A DNA stretch of 64,000 nt. Origin: Halictus rubicundus. Its lineage: Eukaryota; Arthropoda; Insecta; Hymenoptera; Halictidae. The translations under genes were made by a program, and so were the position numbers. The notes beneath the pieces are model-generated. The model saw nothing but the letters and a program-made list of their open reading frames with translations. It did not search any database and was not told the origin of the DNA. Shown here piece by piece: positions 43,550 to 57,400 of this stretch (positions are counted from its first letter, which is position 1; each line of letters opens with the position of its first letter). Where the stretch lies: assembly GCF_050948215.1 (NCBI RefSeq), contig NC_135161.1, positions 3,816,830 through 3,880,829 on the forward strand, read 5' to 3'.

Positions 43550-44262
43550 CTGATATGTAACACAATGACTTTCAAGGTCATACAAGGTCAGAGATAAGAA
43601 AATTATTTATATTGAACATTTTGTAACATTATATTTACTGCTATGTTGCAAGTGCAAATTAATAAGACTACATATCGTGTTCAATATTAATTCCGTAGCA
43701 AGAATGCATTTCTGAGCTCTGTTGATTACATTCCTGATACTTTGTGATTGCACTGGATATGGATGCACATGCATCTTTTTTGTCTTACTTTATGTCTTCC
43801 AAATTTTTTGGCGGTGTAATATTCACAATATCTTTAATATGACCCCATAAGAAACCCTGAGCGATAAATCGGAGGATCTTGGAGGCCATTTTATAGGTCT
43901 GTACGTATTAATCCATTTATGATTGAACATATTATCTAAGAACCCTGCTACCTGTCTCACGTATTTAAACACAATATCTACTTAAACACTTTTAATTCAA
44001 TAAATCAATACTTTGTGAAGTAATAACACAACAGGCGTGTTTTACTGAAGTTAACAGAATACTGGTATTACGTTTCCAGACTAAGGAATGCGTAAGTATG
44101 TACTATGGGAAACATAAACAAACATTAAAACAGTCACTAAACAAAAATTATGTAGCCTTATCGATAATACAGTAGTAAGTACAATGTTACGAAACGTTCG
44201 ATCTACATATTTCTCTTATTTCTGACCTTGTATGACTTTGGAAGACAGTGTGGTCAAGGATT
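43550..44262. mobile_element. Inverted-repeat element (boundaries uncertain)
   Basis: CACAATGACTTTCAAGGTCA, TACAAGGTCAGAGATAAGAA and TTGTAACATT-(A/G)T-TTTACT at 43557-43650 are mirrored at 44262-44160. A CAGGGTCTTCGCGGTAAATT line at 43320 may be its outer left end, but no partner was found. Non-coding. Confidence 0.45.
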
Positions 44263-44270
44263 CACGATTT

Positions 44271-44446
44271 CATGAACATTCTACCTAATAGCACACATGA
44301 CAGTGAATTATTTTAGAATTTTTGGTTGCAAAATCGATTTTTAAAAACACCCGGAAGCATAAAATTGTCGATTTTATATTGAAGTTTTCACATTACCACG
44401 TTTATATTATCATGTTAGTTGTGTCTCACCGTGAATATTAATTTCA
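44271..44446 (+). repeat. Dispersed repeat, copy 2 (partner at 14201-14350)
   Basis: Same ordered blocks as 14201-14350, with a longer middle (an added TTTTTGGTTGCAAAATCG). Confidence 0.7.
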
Positions 44447-45330
44447 TCTTCTTTAAAAATTAATTTCATCCTCGAACACGTTTAAAAAAATTTGAAATAT
44501 CTAACAATTCGACAAAAAAATGCATATTTCATATTGATGTTTTGGAGATATATATGTACCGAGGAGGCTACAACATGTTACATCATTTTTGTGCGTGGAT
44601 TTCAGAAGATTTCAAGATTAATTTATCAATTTTTCAAATAATTATATTAATAAAGGAATAAAGGATTGCGAATCAAAAGACCAATAACTTGCGAGGTATC
44701 TCACGTTTTAAGTAAAAATATATTATGAACAAATAATGTATGAAATAATATGAATATATAAAATATATGAATATATGAAATATATAATATTATTTTTGTT
44801 ATTAAACTATTCTTTTAAACGTTATAACTTCCTACTTTATTCTGAAAAATGTTGCAAAGAATCGATCCACGTAGGTTAAGAAAAAGACTGAGGACAATGA
44901 AAGTGATCAAACTTAGTAATTCATGCGATATTGTCTTTATAACAATACAGACAAGTTGCAAACAAAACGCACATGATAGACTCCAATATTCGAACCAATT
45001 CAAGTAGTTGAACGTTATCTATGATTCTGCTTCGTCCTACTTGTTGAAGGATTGACTCGACCGCTTGTCGCTTTGCTTGAAATTGATCCAGATTGATCTG
45101 ACAATCGCTTAACTTCTCATGTAGGAAACCAAAATGAATAAATAATTTTAAAGCTTTAGTATTTGAGATTATTTGCACAAAAGTTTACTTCCAATCCGAA
45201 AAGTGTCGCATCTTTTTCGGCAGTTTTAATTGCACTTAAAAAGAATATATGGGGGAGGAAACCCCAGATTATCGATTTTCCTCTATAACTACGCCTATGG
45301 AGAAGGTGCAGTGTTGAAATTCATACGGTG
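44447..45330. other. AT-rich with unexplained minus frame
   Basis: A minus frame 45178-44921 contains HEKLSDCQINLDQFQAKRQA then VESILQQVGRSRI, which looks like real protein rather than chance AT-rich sequence. I could not place splice sites or a family, so it is left as unassigned coding-like sequence. Confidence 0.25.
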
Positions 45331-45393
45331 TTTAAATCGGTTTAAGGGCCCGGGATAGTCACATGACTTTTTCAGAGTCAGCAGACAGATACT

Positions 45394-45436
45394 GACTTAA
45401 GACCCGTCTTGGTCTTGATCCGACGGGTCTTAAGTC
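45394..45436. repeat. Perfect 15-bp hairpin
   Basis: GACTTAAGACCCGTC (45394-45408) pairs with GACGGGTCTTAAGTC (45422-45436), 13-nt loop. It lies in a block (45338-45400) that shares GGTAGTCAC-TGACTTT, CAGAGT-AGCAGA and GTATCTG-like lines with 59237-59298. Confidence 0.85.
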
Positions 45437-45806
45437 TGTGACTAAATTTGTCACATTTTTTGCTCTGTATTATCAATATTATGAATTCTGACGCCAGAAA
45501 CGTGCTTCAAGTTTTTGGCTTTATTTCACAGAGAATCAAGACAAAATATAGCTCAGAAAAGTTGAGGCACGTAAAACCATTTTTTGTCGGTAATGTAGTC
45601 ACTCTACCTTATCATCAATTTACAAAGACCGGGCCTTTAAGTTTAAAGGCACTCTTTAATCTTTTTATCCGGCTAGTATTGTAGTAATAGTAACAATGCA
45701 GTAAGTGGATAACCGTACGAAACAGATACAACGTTGCCTATACAGAGTTTCATATACAGGGTGTTTCACCAGACGTATTACATGCCGATATCTTCAAATC
45801 TATTAA

Positions 45807-46218
45807 CAGGTGTCGCCAGATCAGAATAACTTTTTTAACTAGTTACCCAAGTTTCCCCACCTAACTGTTGAATTGTAACACAAGCGTGGTTAATTGCACA
45901 AGTTTGATTCTTCTGGGGAGTATCTTCAAAAGATTTTAGTTACAGTCAATTTTAGAGCTGTGCGTCACACAAGTATGTTAAAGAGTACGGTGCGTAACCA
46001 CACGGTCTGACCTAGAGCCGCCTAGATCCCACTATATCAATCTCCTTCTACGACGCTATTCCCCCACACGTCCGCCACGGCCCGGTCACGTGACACGTTT
46101 CGCCTCTATCCTGCATATGTCACTAGATCACGTGAGTGATCAGAGAGAGGGTAACTGGCAGAGAGAGGGTAACTTTTTCTCCTCAATACGAGTTGTTTCC
46201 CCTGATCTGGCAACACTG
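45807..46218. mobile_element. MITE with CAG(G/T)GT(C/T)GCCAGATC ends, copy 2
   Basis: Begins CAGGTGTCGCCAGATCA and ends TGATCTGGCAACACTG. 412 bp, with the same interior order as 4710-4964 and an extra left segment. Contains GTCACGTGAC and TCACGTGAGTGA E-box palindromes. Confidence 0.7.
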
Positions 46219-46421
46219 GTCTGATCATTCTGTCAAAACATAACGAGACTATAATTACAAGTACGTAAACTGGTCACGATAAAAAACGAGTAAATATTAA
46301 ACTCTAAACTCTTTACAGCACACTTTTGAGCCTTTGCGGCACATCAAATATCGCTGTTCCAGAGTTTCTAACGCAAATACTTTACGTGCAGTTATTGTGT
46401 ATGTAATTTAATCGCTACATT

Positions 46422-46640
46422 TTAACACTCCAGCTACCACTACCGGTTAAATGTCCGGTTTCGAGTTTTTTACTCTGTAATTATTGAAATTGTAAAGACG
46501 TATTTATAAAGACGTACACCAATTTCCTTATTAAGCCCGTCGTATTAAAAATTGTACAAAATCTAAATAAAAAGAATCTCGTAAATTTTATACGACAACA
46601 TATATCAGCCATTTTTAATGATCGATACATTAAGTGTTAA
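46422..46640. mobile_element. piggyBac-like MITE (short ends)
   Basis: TTAA at both sides (46422-46425, 46637-46640), ends TTAACACT...AGTGTTAA, with CTACCACTACCGGTTAAATG then TCCGG near the left end. Same subterminal motif as 28804 and 59644. Confidence 0.55.
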
Positions 46641-47113
46641 TATATGATATATGTTAATCTGTACAGGGTAAAGCGACATCTTGGATCAGTTGCAATATTT
46701 GATACTTTTGGACATATGAGAAATGTTTATTTAGAGAAATTTTATGATGCTGAAAAGACCACGAATTCGTACTCGTTTTTAACTATGTTTTGTAGATGGA
46801 GCTACTACGTCAGTTTCAAAATTAGTCCCATTTTTGTTAATGGCTGTACTACCATATTCTTGGTACAATAGCTAATATTTCGACAATTTCAACGACTTAC
46901 ATAAGATAAGGTCACCTAACATTGAATAACGAGGCAAAATAACAAATTTTGTGCAAGAGAGAAAGCACACAACACTGTATAACTCTCTTGATTTGCTTAA
47001 AAACGATTATTATAAAATTATTGGTAATGAATATTAATTTGTTCGTTCTGAAATTACCTAATTTATAAGGCAAAGTAGAATTCATGCGGCAGTCAACGTG
47101 TTGAAGTGGCATA

Positions 47114-47640
47114 CAGTGCCGGACAAAAGAGTTCGGACACCTTTTAAAAACGAATACCTTTTTTAAAATTGGAACAAACAACTTGATTTTTTTTTAGATA
47201 TTAGAAGGGTTCATTTATTAAAAAATGTGTTAAAAAACTTCTTTTTAAATCGCTATTGGTAAGAATTGCGAAGAAACAGTGGTTACGATTTTTCACTTTT
47301 TTGTGTGTTCATACAACGAAAATTTAAAACATGCCTTTTGTAAATCTAAGTGATTTATGTACATATGTAAATGTACAAAGTTTCATCGACCTCGGTTGAC
47401 GCATAAAAAAACTAGGCATTGAAAGATGGTAGGCATTTAAAAATGTTTAAATTCCAAGCTTGCAATTTATTTAAATCGCAGTTTCTCATATTTTTTGTCA
47501 TTTTTAATCATCTATGGTTCATAGTAACCTTAATTGACTTTGATTAAACTTTGTGTATGTATATAATTTACTTAAGACGAAAGACATATTTTAAGTTTTC
47601 TTTACAGGTACAGATAAAAAAGTTAAAAATCGTGATCTTT
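47114..47640. mobile_element. Partial palindromic MITE
   Basis: Starts TA|CAGTGCCGGACAAAAGAG. Internally TTTAAAACATGCCTTTTGTA plus GTACAAAGTTTCATCGACCT is mirrored by AAACTTTGTGTATG and GAAAGACATATTTTAAG, but no right terminal repeat is visible. General plan as in 3192-3719. Confidence 0.45.
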
Positions 47641-48585
47641 ATAATCGAGACGCAGTTGACCACATCTCGGCTAAAATCAACTTCTACTTACAAAAAACTA
47701 TTTATGCATCTGTAAAAACCATCTTTCTGCACAAATTTGCAGTAACACATTTTCTGTTTTGTTCGTATAATTCTGCTGCGGTTTGCGAGTGTTTGACAAT
47801 AAATGGGGAAAAATTTAAGGGATTATTCTTTAAAATAGTAAAAGACGAAAATCAAAAAGAGTAAAATTGCGATTTCGATTTTGTTTTTTAATTATTAACA
47901 ATGAAAGTTGACTAATAGCAGGATGCAAACCACCTATGTGTATACATGTGCGCCTCTGCCTTTTGCACTCTGTCTTTATTCTTGCTCTCTTTAATTCGAC
48001 TTATAAAAACAAAGCTGAAATTGCAATATTTTATTCTTGATTTTTGCTTTATATTGTTCTAAAAAATCACTATTTAAATTTTCTCCTTTTGTTGCCGAAC
48101 ACCCTGTATCAGCACGTAAAAGATATTGTCGTCATTAGAATACTTATCAAAAAGCCGATATAATTATCATTGCAATAGTTTGAAGTAATTGTATACGGCC
48201 GGCTTCGGAATTAATAGCTTACGACAGCCAATTTTCCTCCGGCGCGTACCATAGAAGTTATTCGTGGCGCATTGGGGCGACACTCGTATGAATAGGTTTT
48301 TCAGAACACCGATGAGGCATTATTATCATCAGTGCACTTTCTTTTGTCAGTGGTATCCTCAGAAAGCCTATTCCACTCTATCGCATGATCATTTCGAAAA
48401 AGAAATAAAGAAAATAAATTTGAAAAATAAATTCGGAAGATAAATTTTGGAGCGCGAAATTTTTGAATACAGGATATCTCGATTCTTTCAATGTTTTGAA
48501 GGACTTGGCACTTTTCCCTTCCACGGTTTTCCTTCGTGATAATTTCGAGAAACTAAATTTGAAAAATATAGTAGTAATAATACAC

Positions 48586-48771
48586 TTAACACTTTGAACG
48601 CCAAACTAGAAACCCCAAAAATTCCATAAAATCAAAGTAAGTTATTTAATGAAATAAAAATTGCAAAAAATTAAATGTACGATACTGAGTAATCCTCCGA
48701 CTTTCTTGCATGTTACAGATCCTAATAATTCCGTCAGCCACATATGGCTGACGTGGCGTTCAACGTGTTAA
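48586..48771. mobile_element. piggyBac-like MITE
   Basis: TTAA duplications at 48586-48589 and 48768-48771. Ends TTAACACTTTGAACGCCA and TTAACACGTTGAACGCCA (inverse). 186 bp with the duplications, non-coding. Confidence 0.85.
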
Positions 48772-49399
48772 AGACCGATTTATACTACCGTCACAGACAC
48801 GTATCGGCAACGGCCCGACCACCTAACAACCTCGCGAAAAATACCCTGTCATCGGTGTTTTGTAAAACCTACTGATATGTGTGTCGGCCTGTGCGCCACG
48901 TGCTGTTCATACGATACGCGCCTGAGGTCGGTCGAGCACAATGGCCGTCACGGAGGGCAAGACATGCGGCCGGAGCTAGAGGGCCGAGCCCTCGAAAATC
49001 ATGGCATCATAAGGCATTAAGAAAAACAATGCTGTGTCAAATTTGATCGGTTTAAAACAGAGACCAAAAATCACAGTTCGTTTTTAAATTTTCCGAAAAA
49101 ATCAATAAAAAAATTTTAATTTTTATTCAAATGGAAGTCAGGTGTTAGTAAATATTGCAGAAATGAGAAATGAATGTTCGAAAAATGAAGCCATTAAAAT
49201 ATTTTAAGACATCTGTTATGGTTACAAATACACCACTATGAATGACTAAAATTTTTTCTGTTCATTAGTAATTGTTACCGATGACGGAATTCATTTTTGG
49301 TTACGAATAACTGTAAGTGACAGCGAGAAGCGTTTTCGGTTACGAGTAACCGTTAATCGTTATCGATGACTCGGTTTTGTTTTGGTTACTACGTAACCA

Positions 49400-50027
49400 C
49401 CCAGTTAGCCAAATGCTGTTTCAAGCAAATTCAGCGCAATGTTTGCACCACACTTTGCGAGCAAAAGACTTGCCCATTTGGTACCAAACCCTGCTGGACC
49501 AGAATTTGGTCCCCATTTTATATAAATTTGGCACTAAAATTTGTCGACAAATTCCCAGGCAAATTCGGAGACATATGGATCGCAAATTAAGTGCAAAGTT
49601 TGCAGGCAAAATTCCATGCCAAATTGGAGCCCAACCTTGGCTTCGTTCGGCCCTCGTTAGAGAGGGCAGGTCCGTCGCACTAAGAGCGGACGTAACCTTG
49701 TTCGCAAAAGTGGTGCGTAAACACCATAATGTGCCGTGAAATACAAAGCGCCGTAAAAAATGTGTTATAAAAAATAAAATATGTGTATAAATGTATTGTA
49801 CTCCAATTTTGCCCGATATTTATTTTCAAAACAAGGTTAGGATCCCTCGTAGTGCGACCAACCTGTCCTCTATAACGAAGCTGAACGAAGCCAAGGTTTG
49901 GCTTCAATCTGCCATGGAATTTTGGCTGCAGACTTTGCACTCAAATACCGAGCCTAATGCGGAAACATATGGATAGGAATTTGCAGACAAATTTTGGTGC
50001 AAAATTCAAAGCAAATTGTTTACTGGG
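49400..50027. mobile_element. CCCAGT-ended repeat, copy 2 (inserted in foldback left arm)
   Basis: Starts CCCAGTTAGCCAAATG and ends CAAATTGTTTACTGGG. It interrupts the left arm of the foldback element exactly where the GGTTACTACGTAACC line would continue. Interior rich in GCAAATT and TTTGGCACTAAAATTTG words. It contains a nested MITE (49635-49896). Confidence 0.7.
49635..49896. mobile_element. Nested palindromic MITE
   Basis: Ends CCTTGGCTTCGTTCGGC and the inverse of CCTTGGCTTCGTTCAGC. Mirror lines continue with GAGAGGGCAGGTCCGTCGCAC against GTGCGACCAACCTGTCCTC. 262 bp, sitting inside the CCCAGT-ended repeat: a third layer of insertion. Confidence 0.75.
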
Positions 50028-50941
50028 CAACATCGACGGCGGGACTTTTATCTTGGTTACGAGAATTATCGATGTCGGAACTTTTGTGTTGGTTACTTTC
50101 AATCATCCTACATTTAAAAAAATAATATTAATAATTGGTATCTACGCACGATGTAAAATTAATTCTAGAATTTGTACACTTTTAAGGAGGCTGTTCCATG
50201 TAAATGGGTCAAAAAATCGTTTTGTTTTATTGTATTTTTTAAAATTATAGTACCATATAGAAATTCATGAAAATGACAAAGTTGCAGTGCCGATACAAAA
50301 CTTTATAGGCATCTTTCTCAAAACATCCTCTTTTCACTTGGCGTAGATAAAATCTTAAAAACTACATGGCCGATTGGTCTAAAATTTTAACAGGCTACTC
50401 TACATTCCTAATCGCTGTAGCCGGTACCAAAATTATATTGTTACATACGTTGAATTTTTCATTCGCATTTGGTTATAAAAACTACCGAAAAAGTACCAAA
50501 TTTCGAAATGTACACTTTAAACATTCGCCATTTTGCCAATTTTTAAAATAAATTATTTTTTTGATGGGGGCGATAAGGGCAACCATCCAAGGGATGATTC
50601 AGAATCATCTTGATTTTTTCATTTTAGTCTGTGTTTATTTGGGCTGGATAGAGTCAAGAAAGAAGTATTCAAAACTATACAAAAAATTGTCCTGTATGAC
50701 CGGAGAGTAGCTAAATCAATTGTAAAGAAGGATTTGATCGTAGGACGTGCCATAACTTTGAAAAAATGTATGATAATCGATTAGTTTTTTAGAGGGTAGA
50801 TGAGACAGCCCCCTTAAAAGTATATAAATTCTACAATTAATTTTACATCGTGAGTGGATACTAATTGTTAATAATATTATTTTTAAAAATATACGATGAT
50901 TGAATGTAATTAAAACAAAAGTTCCGGTATCGACATTTCTC

Positions 50942-51143
50942 GTAACCAAAATAAAAATCTCATCGTTGATATTGGTTACGTCGTAACCAAAATAAAAATC
51001 TCATCGTTGATATTGGTTACGCGTAACCAAAATAAAAATCTCATCGTTGATATTGGTTACGTCGTAACCAAAATAAAAGTCCGCCGTCGATATTGGTTAC
51101 GTCGTAACCAAAATAAAAGTCCGCCGTCGATATTGGTTACGCC
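50942..51143 (+). repeat. 40-41-bp satellite, five units
   Basis: Units start GTAACCAAAATAAAA at 50942, 50983, 51023, 51064 and 51104, and each ends GATATTGGTTAC. GTAACCAA and TTGGTTAC at the unit ends are inverted repeats. The first three units read ATCTCATCGTTGA in the middle, the last two GTCCGCCGTCGA. Degenerate units continue to about 51350. Confidence 0.95.
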
Positions 51144-51440
51144 GTAATTAAAACCTAACCGAGTCATCGATAACAGTTAACGGCGACCAAAAAATAATTC
51201 TCATTAGCGATAATGGTTATTCGTAACCGAAAACGATACTCGTTGTCAACAACAGTTATTCGTAGCCAAAAATGAATTCCGCTATCAGCAATAGTTACTA
51301 ATGACCAGAAAAAATTTTAGTCATTCAAATGGTTATTTGTAACCAAAAACATTTAAAGAATAATTTTAACTTTTATACCACAACTTTTAAAATGTTGGTT
51401 ATAACAGTTAGGGTCTCTGGTTTAAAAGGGCCATTATACC

Positions 51441-54400
51441 CTTAAAGAAAATGTACATAAAGTATTCGATTTGAATGGAATCCGAATATTTTTATAGCGC
51501 TTTAAAATTTCATGTTATTTTGTTTACAATTTATTGCACGATAAAATATTACAATTACAAAACAACTCCTAAATTTTCGGGAAATAATTAATCAAACATT
51601 TTAATAATCTGTGAAAATTTTCATGGCCAAGAAGGGTGAAATTAATAAAGTAACTAACTAATTATCTAACTACAAATTAATAAACTTGATCGTACTTCGG
51701 CGTTCAAATATTAAAATGAAGAACTGCAAATATACTTTTCGTACTTACAATATTTCAACAGATATCGGTTCGTTTACGTTTGAACGTGAACGGACGTATT
51801 CTTGAAATACGAAGTAGCAGATTAAAGTGTTAAGAAATGTAAATGGTAAACTTACAAAGGAACGTATTGAAGAGACATCCGCCGATTTAAATAGAGCTGT
51901 AGTTCTCATTAAAAACAAAAGTAAATAGTTCTTAAAAATATTTGACAAATGTCGTTTTTATTAGGAATGACACATATTTGAACGAATATCTTGAAATCTA
52001 ATAGAGCAAAAGCCTAGCTTAGCTGGTAAAATTGTGTATTTTTAGCACAGCATGGTATATGGGCTGCGGTCATTAACATTATCACGTGCGGACGCGACTA
52101 ACCTTTTTTTTTGTAACCATTAACTAATATGGTATTTCTATTCACTTTTTTATTTTATTTACTTGATATTCTTAATTTCTTTATACATCTATTCACAGCA
52201 AACTTGTATCGTGAAAATTAATACAAGTAATGTTGTAAATTATTAGATTCAATATAATAATAATAATTTACAAAAGAATTGAAATATCGTGTGAATTGTG
52301 TCTTGCAGAAAATGCAAGAAAAATTACTTTTATGTAATTATAATACCTTTTTGATATTACATAAACATAAAATTTTAGATTATTTGTAGTTCACGTTTGT
52401 ATACATATACAATGGATCAAGAAAAATATGGGTCCACTATGATCTTTGTGGTAGCATAAGCAATATGCAATAAGGTCAAAACACTGATTTTCGTAGTAAA
52501 TGTACAAGTAGGAGTGTCATAATATAAAAAGGTCAACAAAAAATCTGTTTGTAAGCGTTAGAATTTTAACTAGTCATGTCGTGTCATAGTCTAGAAAGAT
52601 CTCTTCTAATATATTCCTAGATCTGAATTTGATTTAGTTTTACAAATCCAACTGTTACTCTCTATTGTTATAATTAATGAATGCCCTTATTTAGACTCAT
52701 CATATATATTAACAGAGAATATATTTCTTATGGTTTGAAGTAATACATTACGTTTGAGTAACATCCTCTGCTGAGTAGAAAATTCTATCACAAATATAAC
52801 ACAAAAGAAATATTTCATTACTTTTCTTATAACATGAAATGAATAGTATAACACATTTACCATATCCATGTTAATATGAGATTCCTCAGTTACTGTACGC
52901 ACACGTTAAACATTATTGCTTCTGTCTTTTGATTTTGATGTATGTTTACTTTTTTTAGAATGTATATACGTAACGAATATATAAAAATATATAAATAAAA
53001 AATGTAACCAACAACCTTCAGGTTTCCAGCATTGAATAATTAGCTGGAATACAATCTGTTAATATACTAATTAATAGTGTACCTATACATTTGTCACATT
53101 ATTTTTTATCAAGGCAGAATTATTAATATTGCTAAACTGACACATAATTTATGTGTTTAATAAAGTACTAAGTATTCTGAAATGTATCAATATGCTACTT
53201 TTTTCACTTACATTGTCACAAAAATCTGAGTGTTGATACTTTTTAATCCATCACCTACATATAAATAAACAGGAAACTTAAGTATTATTAAAATAAAAAA
53301 ATTAACAAAAATTACAATCTTTAATGGCTAGATTTTTTGAATTTCCAAAATATACAATGGAACACTAACGCAATGCTAGTTGCATGTGACACATAACTAT
53401 AACTATATCTGACCAGTTATCAAGGAAAGTAGAACTTTTTTTCGTTGAGTGCAGGTGAGATACATGTCTCGTTGTCAGTTACGTTTGTTTATTCTACTAG
53501 GTCTCCCAGAATGTATTATCTATTTTTTAAAGTTAAGTTTTCATACCTAAAGCTAGAAGAAGTAGCTAAAAAATGTTTATTACATTATTCCACTTATTTC
53601 TACCAGGTATAAGACAATAACTAATTTATGACTGATGATAATACAGAGCAATACAGATAACATTATGTGCCTTATGAATTACACGATGAGAATAATGTTG
53701 CTGGGGACATTCATCATTTGTATTGTGAGGAAGAATGCTGTATTAAAATAAGTATACAGAATTCAAAGTAAAATTTTATGGTATAAGAGATCAAGAATTT
53801 CATAGAAATTGCAAGGAAAAGATAACAATGAATTGTATATAAATAATAACAAAAATATAATTGTTCTCATTCTCAACTTGGAAGGTTGTTAATAATTGTT
53901 TGATATAAACCATGGCTGACAAAAAAATATATGTCAAATATCCTTAAAAAACAACTTGTTACTAAAGTTTCAGCAAGTCAATAAATGTTACTTTGTTACT
54001 TTCCCTTGTTAGTGACATTGTTACAAAATTTTACACTTCCTTCTATTAGTATCATTAGATCAAGTACCAATAGAAATGGCTAACAAATTCATATAAAAAT
54101 GCAGTTTTCGTTTTAATGAACAAGCGGATGTACTCTTTAATCATAAAGAATATAATCTGTCGTTTAGTGGTCATATAAAAGATTTAGTAAAACTGAAAAC
54201 TCAAGCACCTAATGTCCAAACGATAAAAAATGCTGTTATAAAATCAAAAGAGATGGTGCGTGCTATGAACCTAACCCAAACCTTGCAGTAACGCATGGTA
54301 ATCCTCAGGTTAATTCATGGCAGATTGTACATCAGGTTGGTACTAATAGAAGCAGTCTGTCATGAACTCTTGATCCACAAAAATTCCGCCCATATCATGT

Positions 54401-57400
54401 TTGCATACATCAAGAACAACATGAAACAGATTTTGAAGATCACATTATATTGTATGAAGAGAAGCAATATTTAATAAATTTGACTTAATCAAGTTTCATT
54501 AACTATACAAATTTGTATAAAATGTATTATTAGTTAATCAGAAGTTTGTACTGATTAGAATATGTTAAAAACTAACGACAATAACTAATAAACGTGTAGC
54601 ATTATCTTATAGGTGTACAAATAATTACACTGTATCAACCCTTAAATTTTACTAGAAAATATACAATTACAAATTTGCTAGGATTGTGATACCATACGTA
54701 CAATATGCATAGAAAAGGCTATATTCAATAGCATATTTATAAATTAATGGTTAAGATGCAATGGATCAGCTTAGATCATAATATAGTTTGACTTCTTTTC
54801 AGAAACTAGTGGAAAAACATTGTGTGCAAGAAGAAACTAATAATATCAAAGAATATAAAACAAAAAATCATTGCAGTATGTGTTACAATTAATTAAAAAC
54901 TGTTAAAAAGTGTACAGTAGTTTGCTGATAGTAAAGTTATATCAATATAAATTCACTATTTTGAGCATCTCCTATAACACAAGAGACATTAACTTAATTT
55001 ATTATTTTATGTTGAACAACTTTGTTCTATAGGTAATGTAAAATGTCTAAATTATTCACCATTTTATCAAAGACAAAGAAGTTCAACATGATAATCAAAT
55101 AAATAAAAATAACATTCATTGGAGTTTCTGAAGCAACTCCAGCTATAAAAAAATTAATACAGATTATTTGGCACTATACAATCTTGGTAAATATAACTTG
55201 TTCATATTTCTAAAAATGATACATATTCTAGATTGGCAAAATTTTACATTTGAGCACATGTCATATTTTTATTATTATGCAAAAACACTTACAACAGCTC
55301 TAAAAGAACTAAAACTTGATTATTTCGCATAATCTAATATTGAAATACTGGAGTACAAGTCAGTTCAATTATATACTATTAGAATTTTTACGTCATAATA
55401 AAAGGCTACCATTTAATTACTTTATTTGGCTATGAATAATTTAAGTAATTAATTTTAATTACTATAGTAGTTATGTAATTAGTTGTAGTTATTACTATAA
55501 TTTGTAGCCATAATCAATCATTATTGGTACTATTATCAATAAAAATTAAAAAATTATAATTTGAAATAAAAAAGATCTGAGAACTATACAGAAGAACCTC
55601 TATTATTGGAACTAATCAGCAGTCATAAATATTTGGATAACGGAATAGCTTTTTGACTAGTGAACTTCATACATTTTCAGAACAATAATGCAAATGAACA
55701 CTGAAACTGTACCTACATCCAATTTTGTGAATCCCATACTTTTTTCAGTTGCAACATCATAGTTCTTTTAGTTTCAATAATTCTTTAAATCTGCGTTCTA
55801 AACCAATACATATTTATAAATATCATAAAGTTATTTCTTGTTTGTGCTAACTACTCACTACATTTTAAGTTAAAATTTCATCTTAATATTTCATTGAACT
55901 TCCAAGCTTTCTCGTATATTATTAGTAGACTGCAGATGTTTATGCAATTTCCAATTTTTGTAGGTAAATTTTAAGAAAGTGGAATCAAATAAAATCTTAT
56001 TTGCAGTGTTGGTAGCCATTATAGATCTGAAATAAATAAAAATCGTACTAAATTCTATCGAATTTTATATCCTAGTATTTTCTGAAAATTTTATGTCTGC
56101 ATTGTAGAAATCACTCGTAAAGAGTTTTGTATTGTAAACTTTCTTTTGACATTTTGTGCAAGCTTAAAAAAGTTATTCATTTTTAAAGGGTGTACGAATA
56201 CTTTTTATACTGACTGTATATAGGAAAACATGTGTAGAATTCAGCTAATGAGTATACCAATAATAGAACTTCGACTGTATTCGCATAGAGTTTTCTATCA
56301 CCATGTGTATTATAATTGATTTTCAATAATTACATACTAAAAATTAGTGGTATAAGTTTATAACAAGCTATAACATATACATACTGATTAGATAAACAGA
56401 TTAATCTAGGAATGCTATAAGAATCTCATTCATAATAAAACCACAACTTCAATAAATAATTGACTATTGTGTTTTTTATATTCTTTTGTTTATGTTACTT
56501 GTTTGGTTCACTATGTAGAATTTAACCATTTGAATACTACAGACATAAGTACATCTCTGATAATTTTTGTGGAAATTCAAAATTTATTTAATTTAAAGTA
56601 AATGAAAGATTAAAATTACAATGTTTTACTCAACAAGATGAGCCGCATATTATCGAGAGAGAGCATTTAGACCTAAAAATCTCTGTACTTGTATAAAATC
56701 CCTGTACTTGTATTATGTTTTAACTCATACTGTTATTTCCAAAGTACTACTGCTACTACTATTACTAGTACTACAACTGCAAAGCGATAGTAAATTAAAT
56801 ATGGCTCCATATTTGTATAAATATTTCAATGATCTGATACATTTTTCAACATATGGTAGTATGTTCTTTTAGTACTCGTAAGTCTGAGAATCACTATCTA
56901 TTTTTTTTCCACTCACTTAACATTAAATATGTTAACAACTTATTTAATGAATTAAGCAATGCTCTAAGAATTGGTAGTTATTATTATTAAATGGAAGATA
57001 TTATTGCGTAAGACAAAATATATATATTTCCTATAATAAAAATTAATGGTTTTAGTACCTCTTTTCAAAATATTTTCATTCATACGAGAAAATAAAAGGT
57101 GTGTATTATATTTGAAATAAATTACCATTGAGCTTCTTAATTTCTATGTTATATAACATAAGAAATTGTTGAGTCATTCATATGGATACAAATGGATATA
57201 AACTTTCAACCTTAAAAAAATGTTTCTAGTAGTAATAATCTTTTTAGTAAAAAAATATCATTACATATACCCAAAAAATTGAATTTTGTAAATATTTTAC
57301 AGAAAATTAATGAAATCATTTGAATAACAATGTTTAATATTTGATATATTATAGAAAGTATTTGGGTATATTTTAAATTTCATTCTACATTAGTATGCTC

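Larger units (their letters stand above)
49030..51440. mobile_element. Foldback element with satellite arm
   Basis: Outer lines GGTTTAAAACAGAGACC (about 49050) and the inverse of GGGTCTCTGGTTTAAAAGG (about 51412-51430) are inverted. Inward, GACTAAAATTTTTTCTG, ATTCATTTTTGG and CGATGACTCGGTT occur on the left (49245-49375) and inverted on the right (51160-51330). The arms resume at 50029-50200 and 50800-50945. A 40-41-bp satellite occupies the right arm; a different MITE is inserted in the left arm. No transposase. Confidence 0.65.

Noticed and set aside
51745..51948. Possible first exon MRTTALFKSADVSSIRSF with GTAAGT donor
   Set aside because: No downstream exon could be joined on the minus strand; evidence is a single donor-like site.
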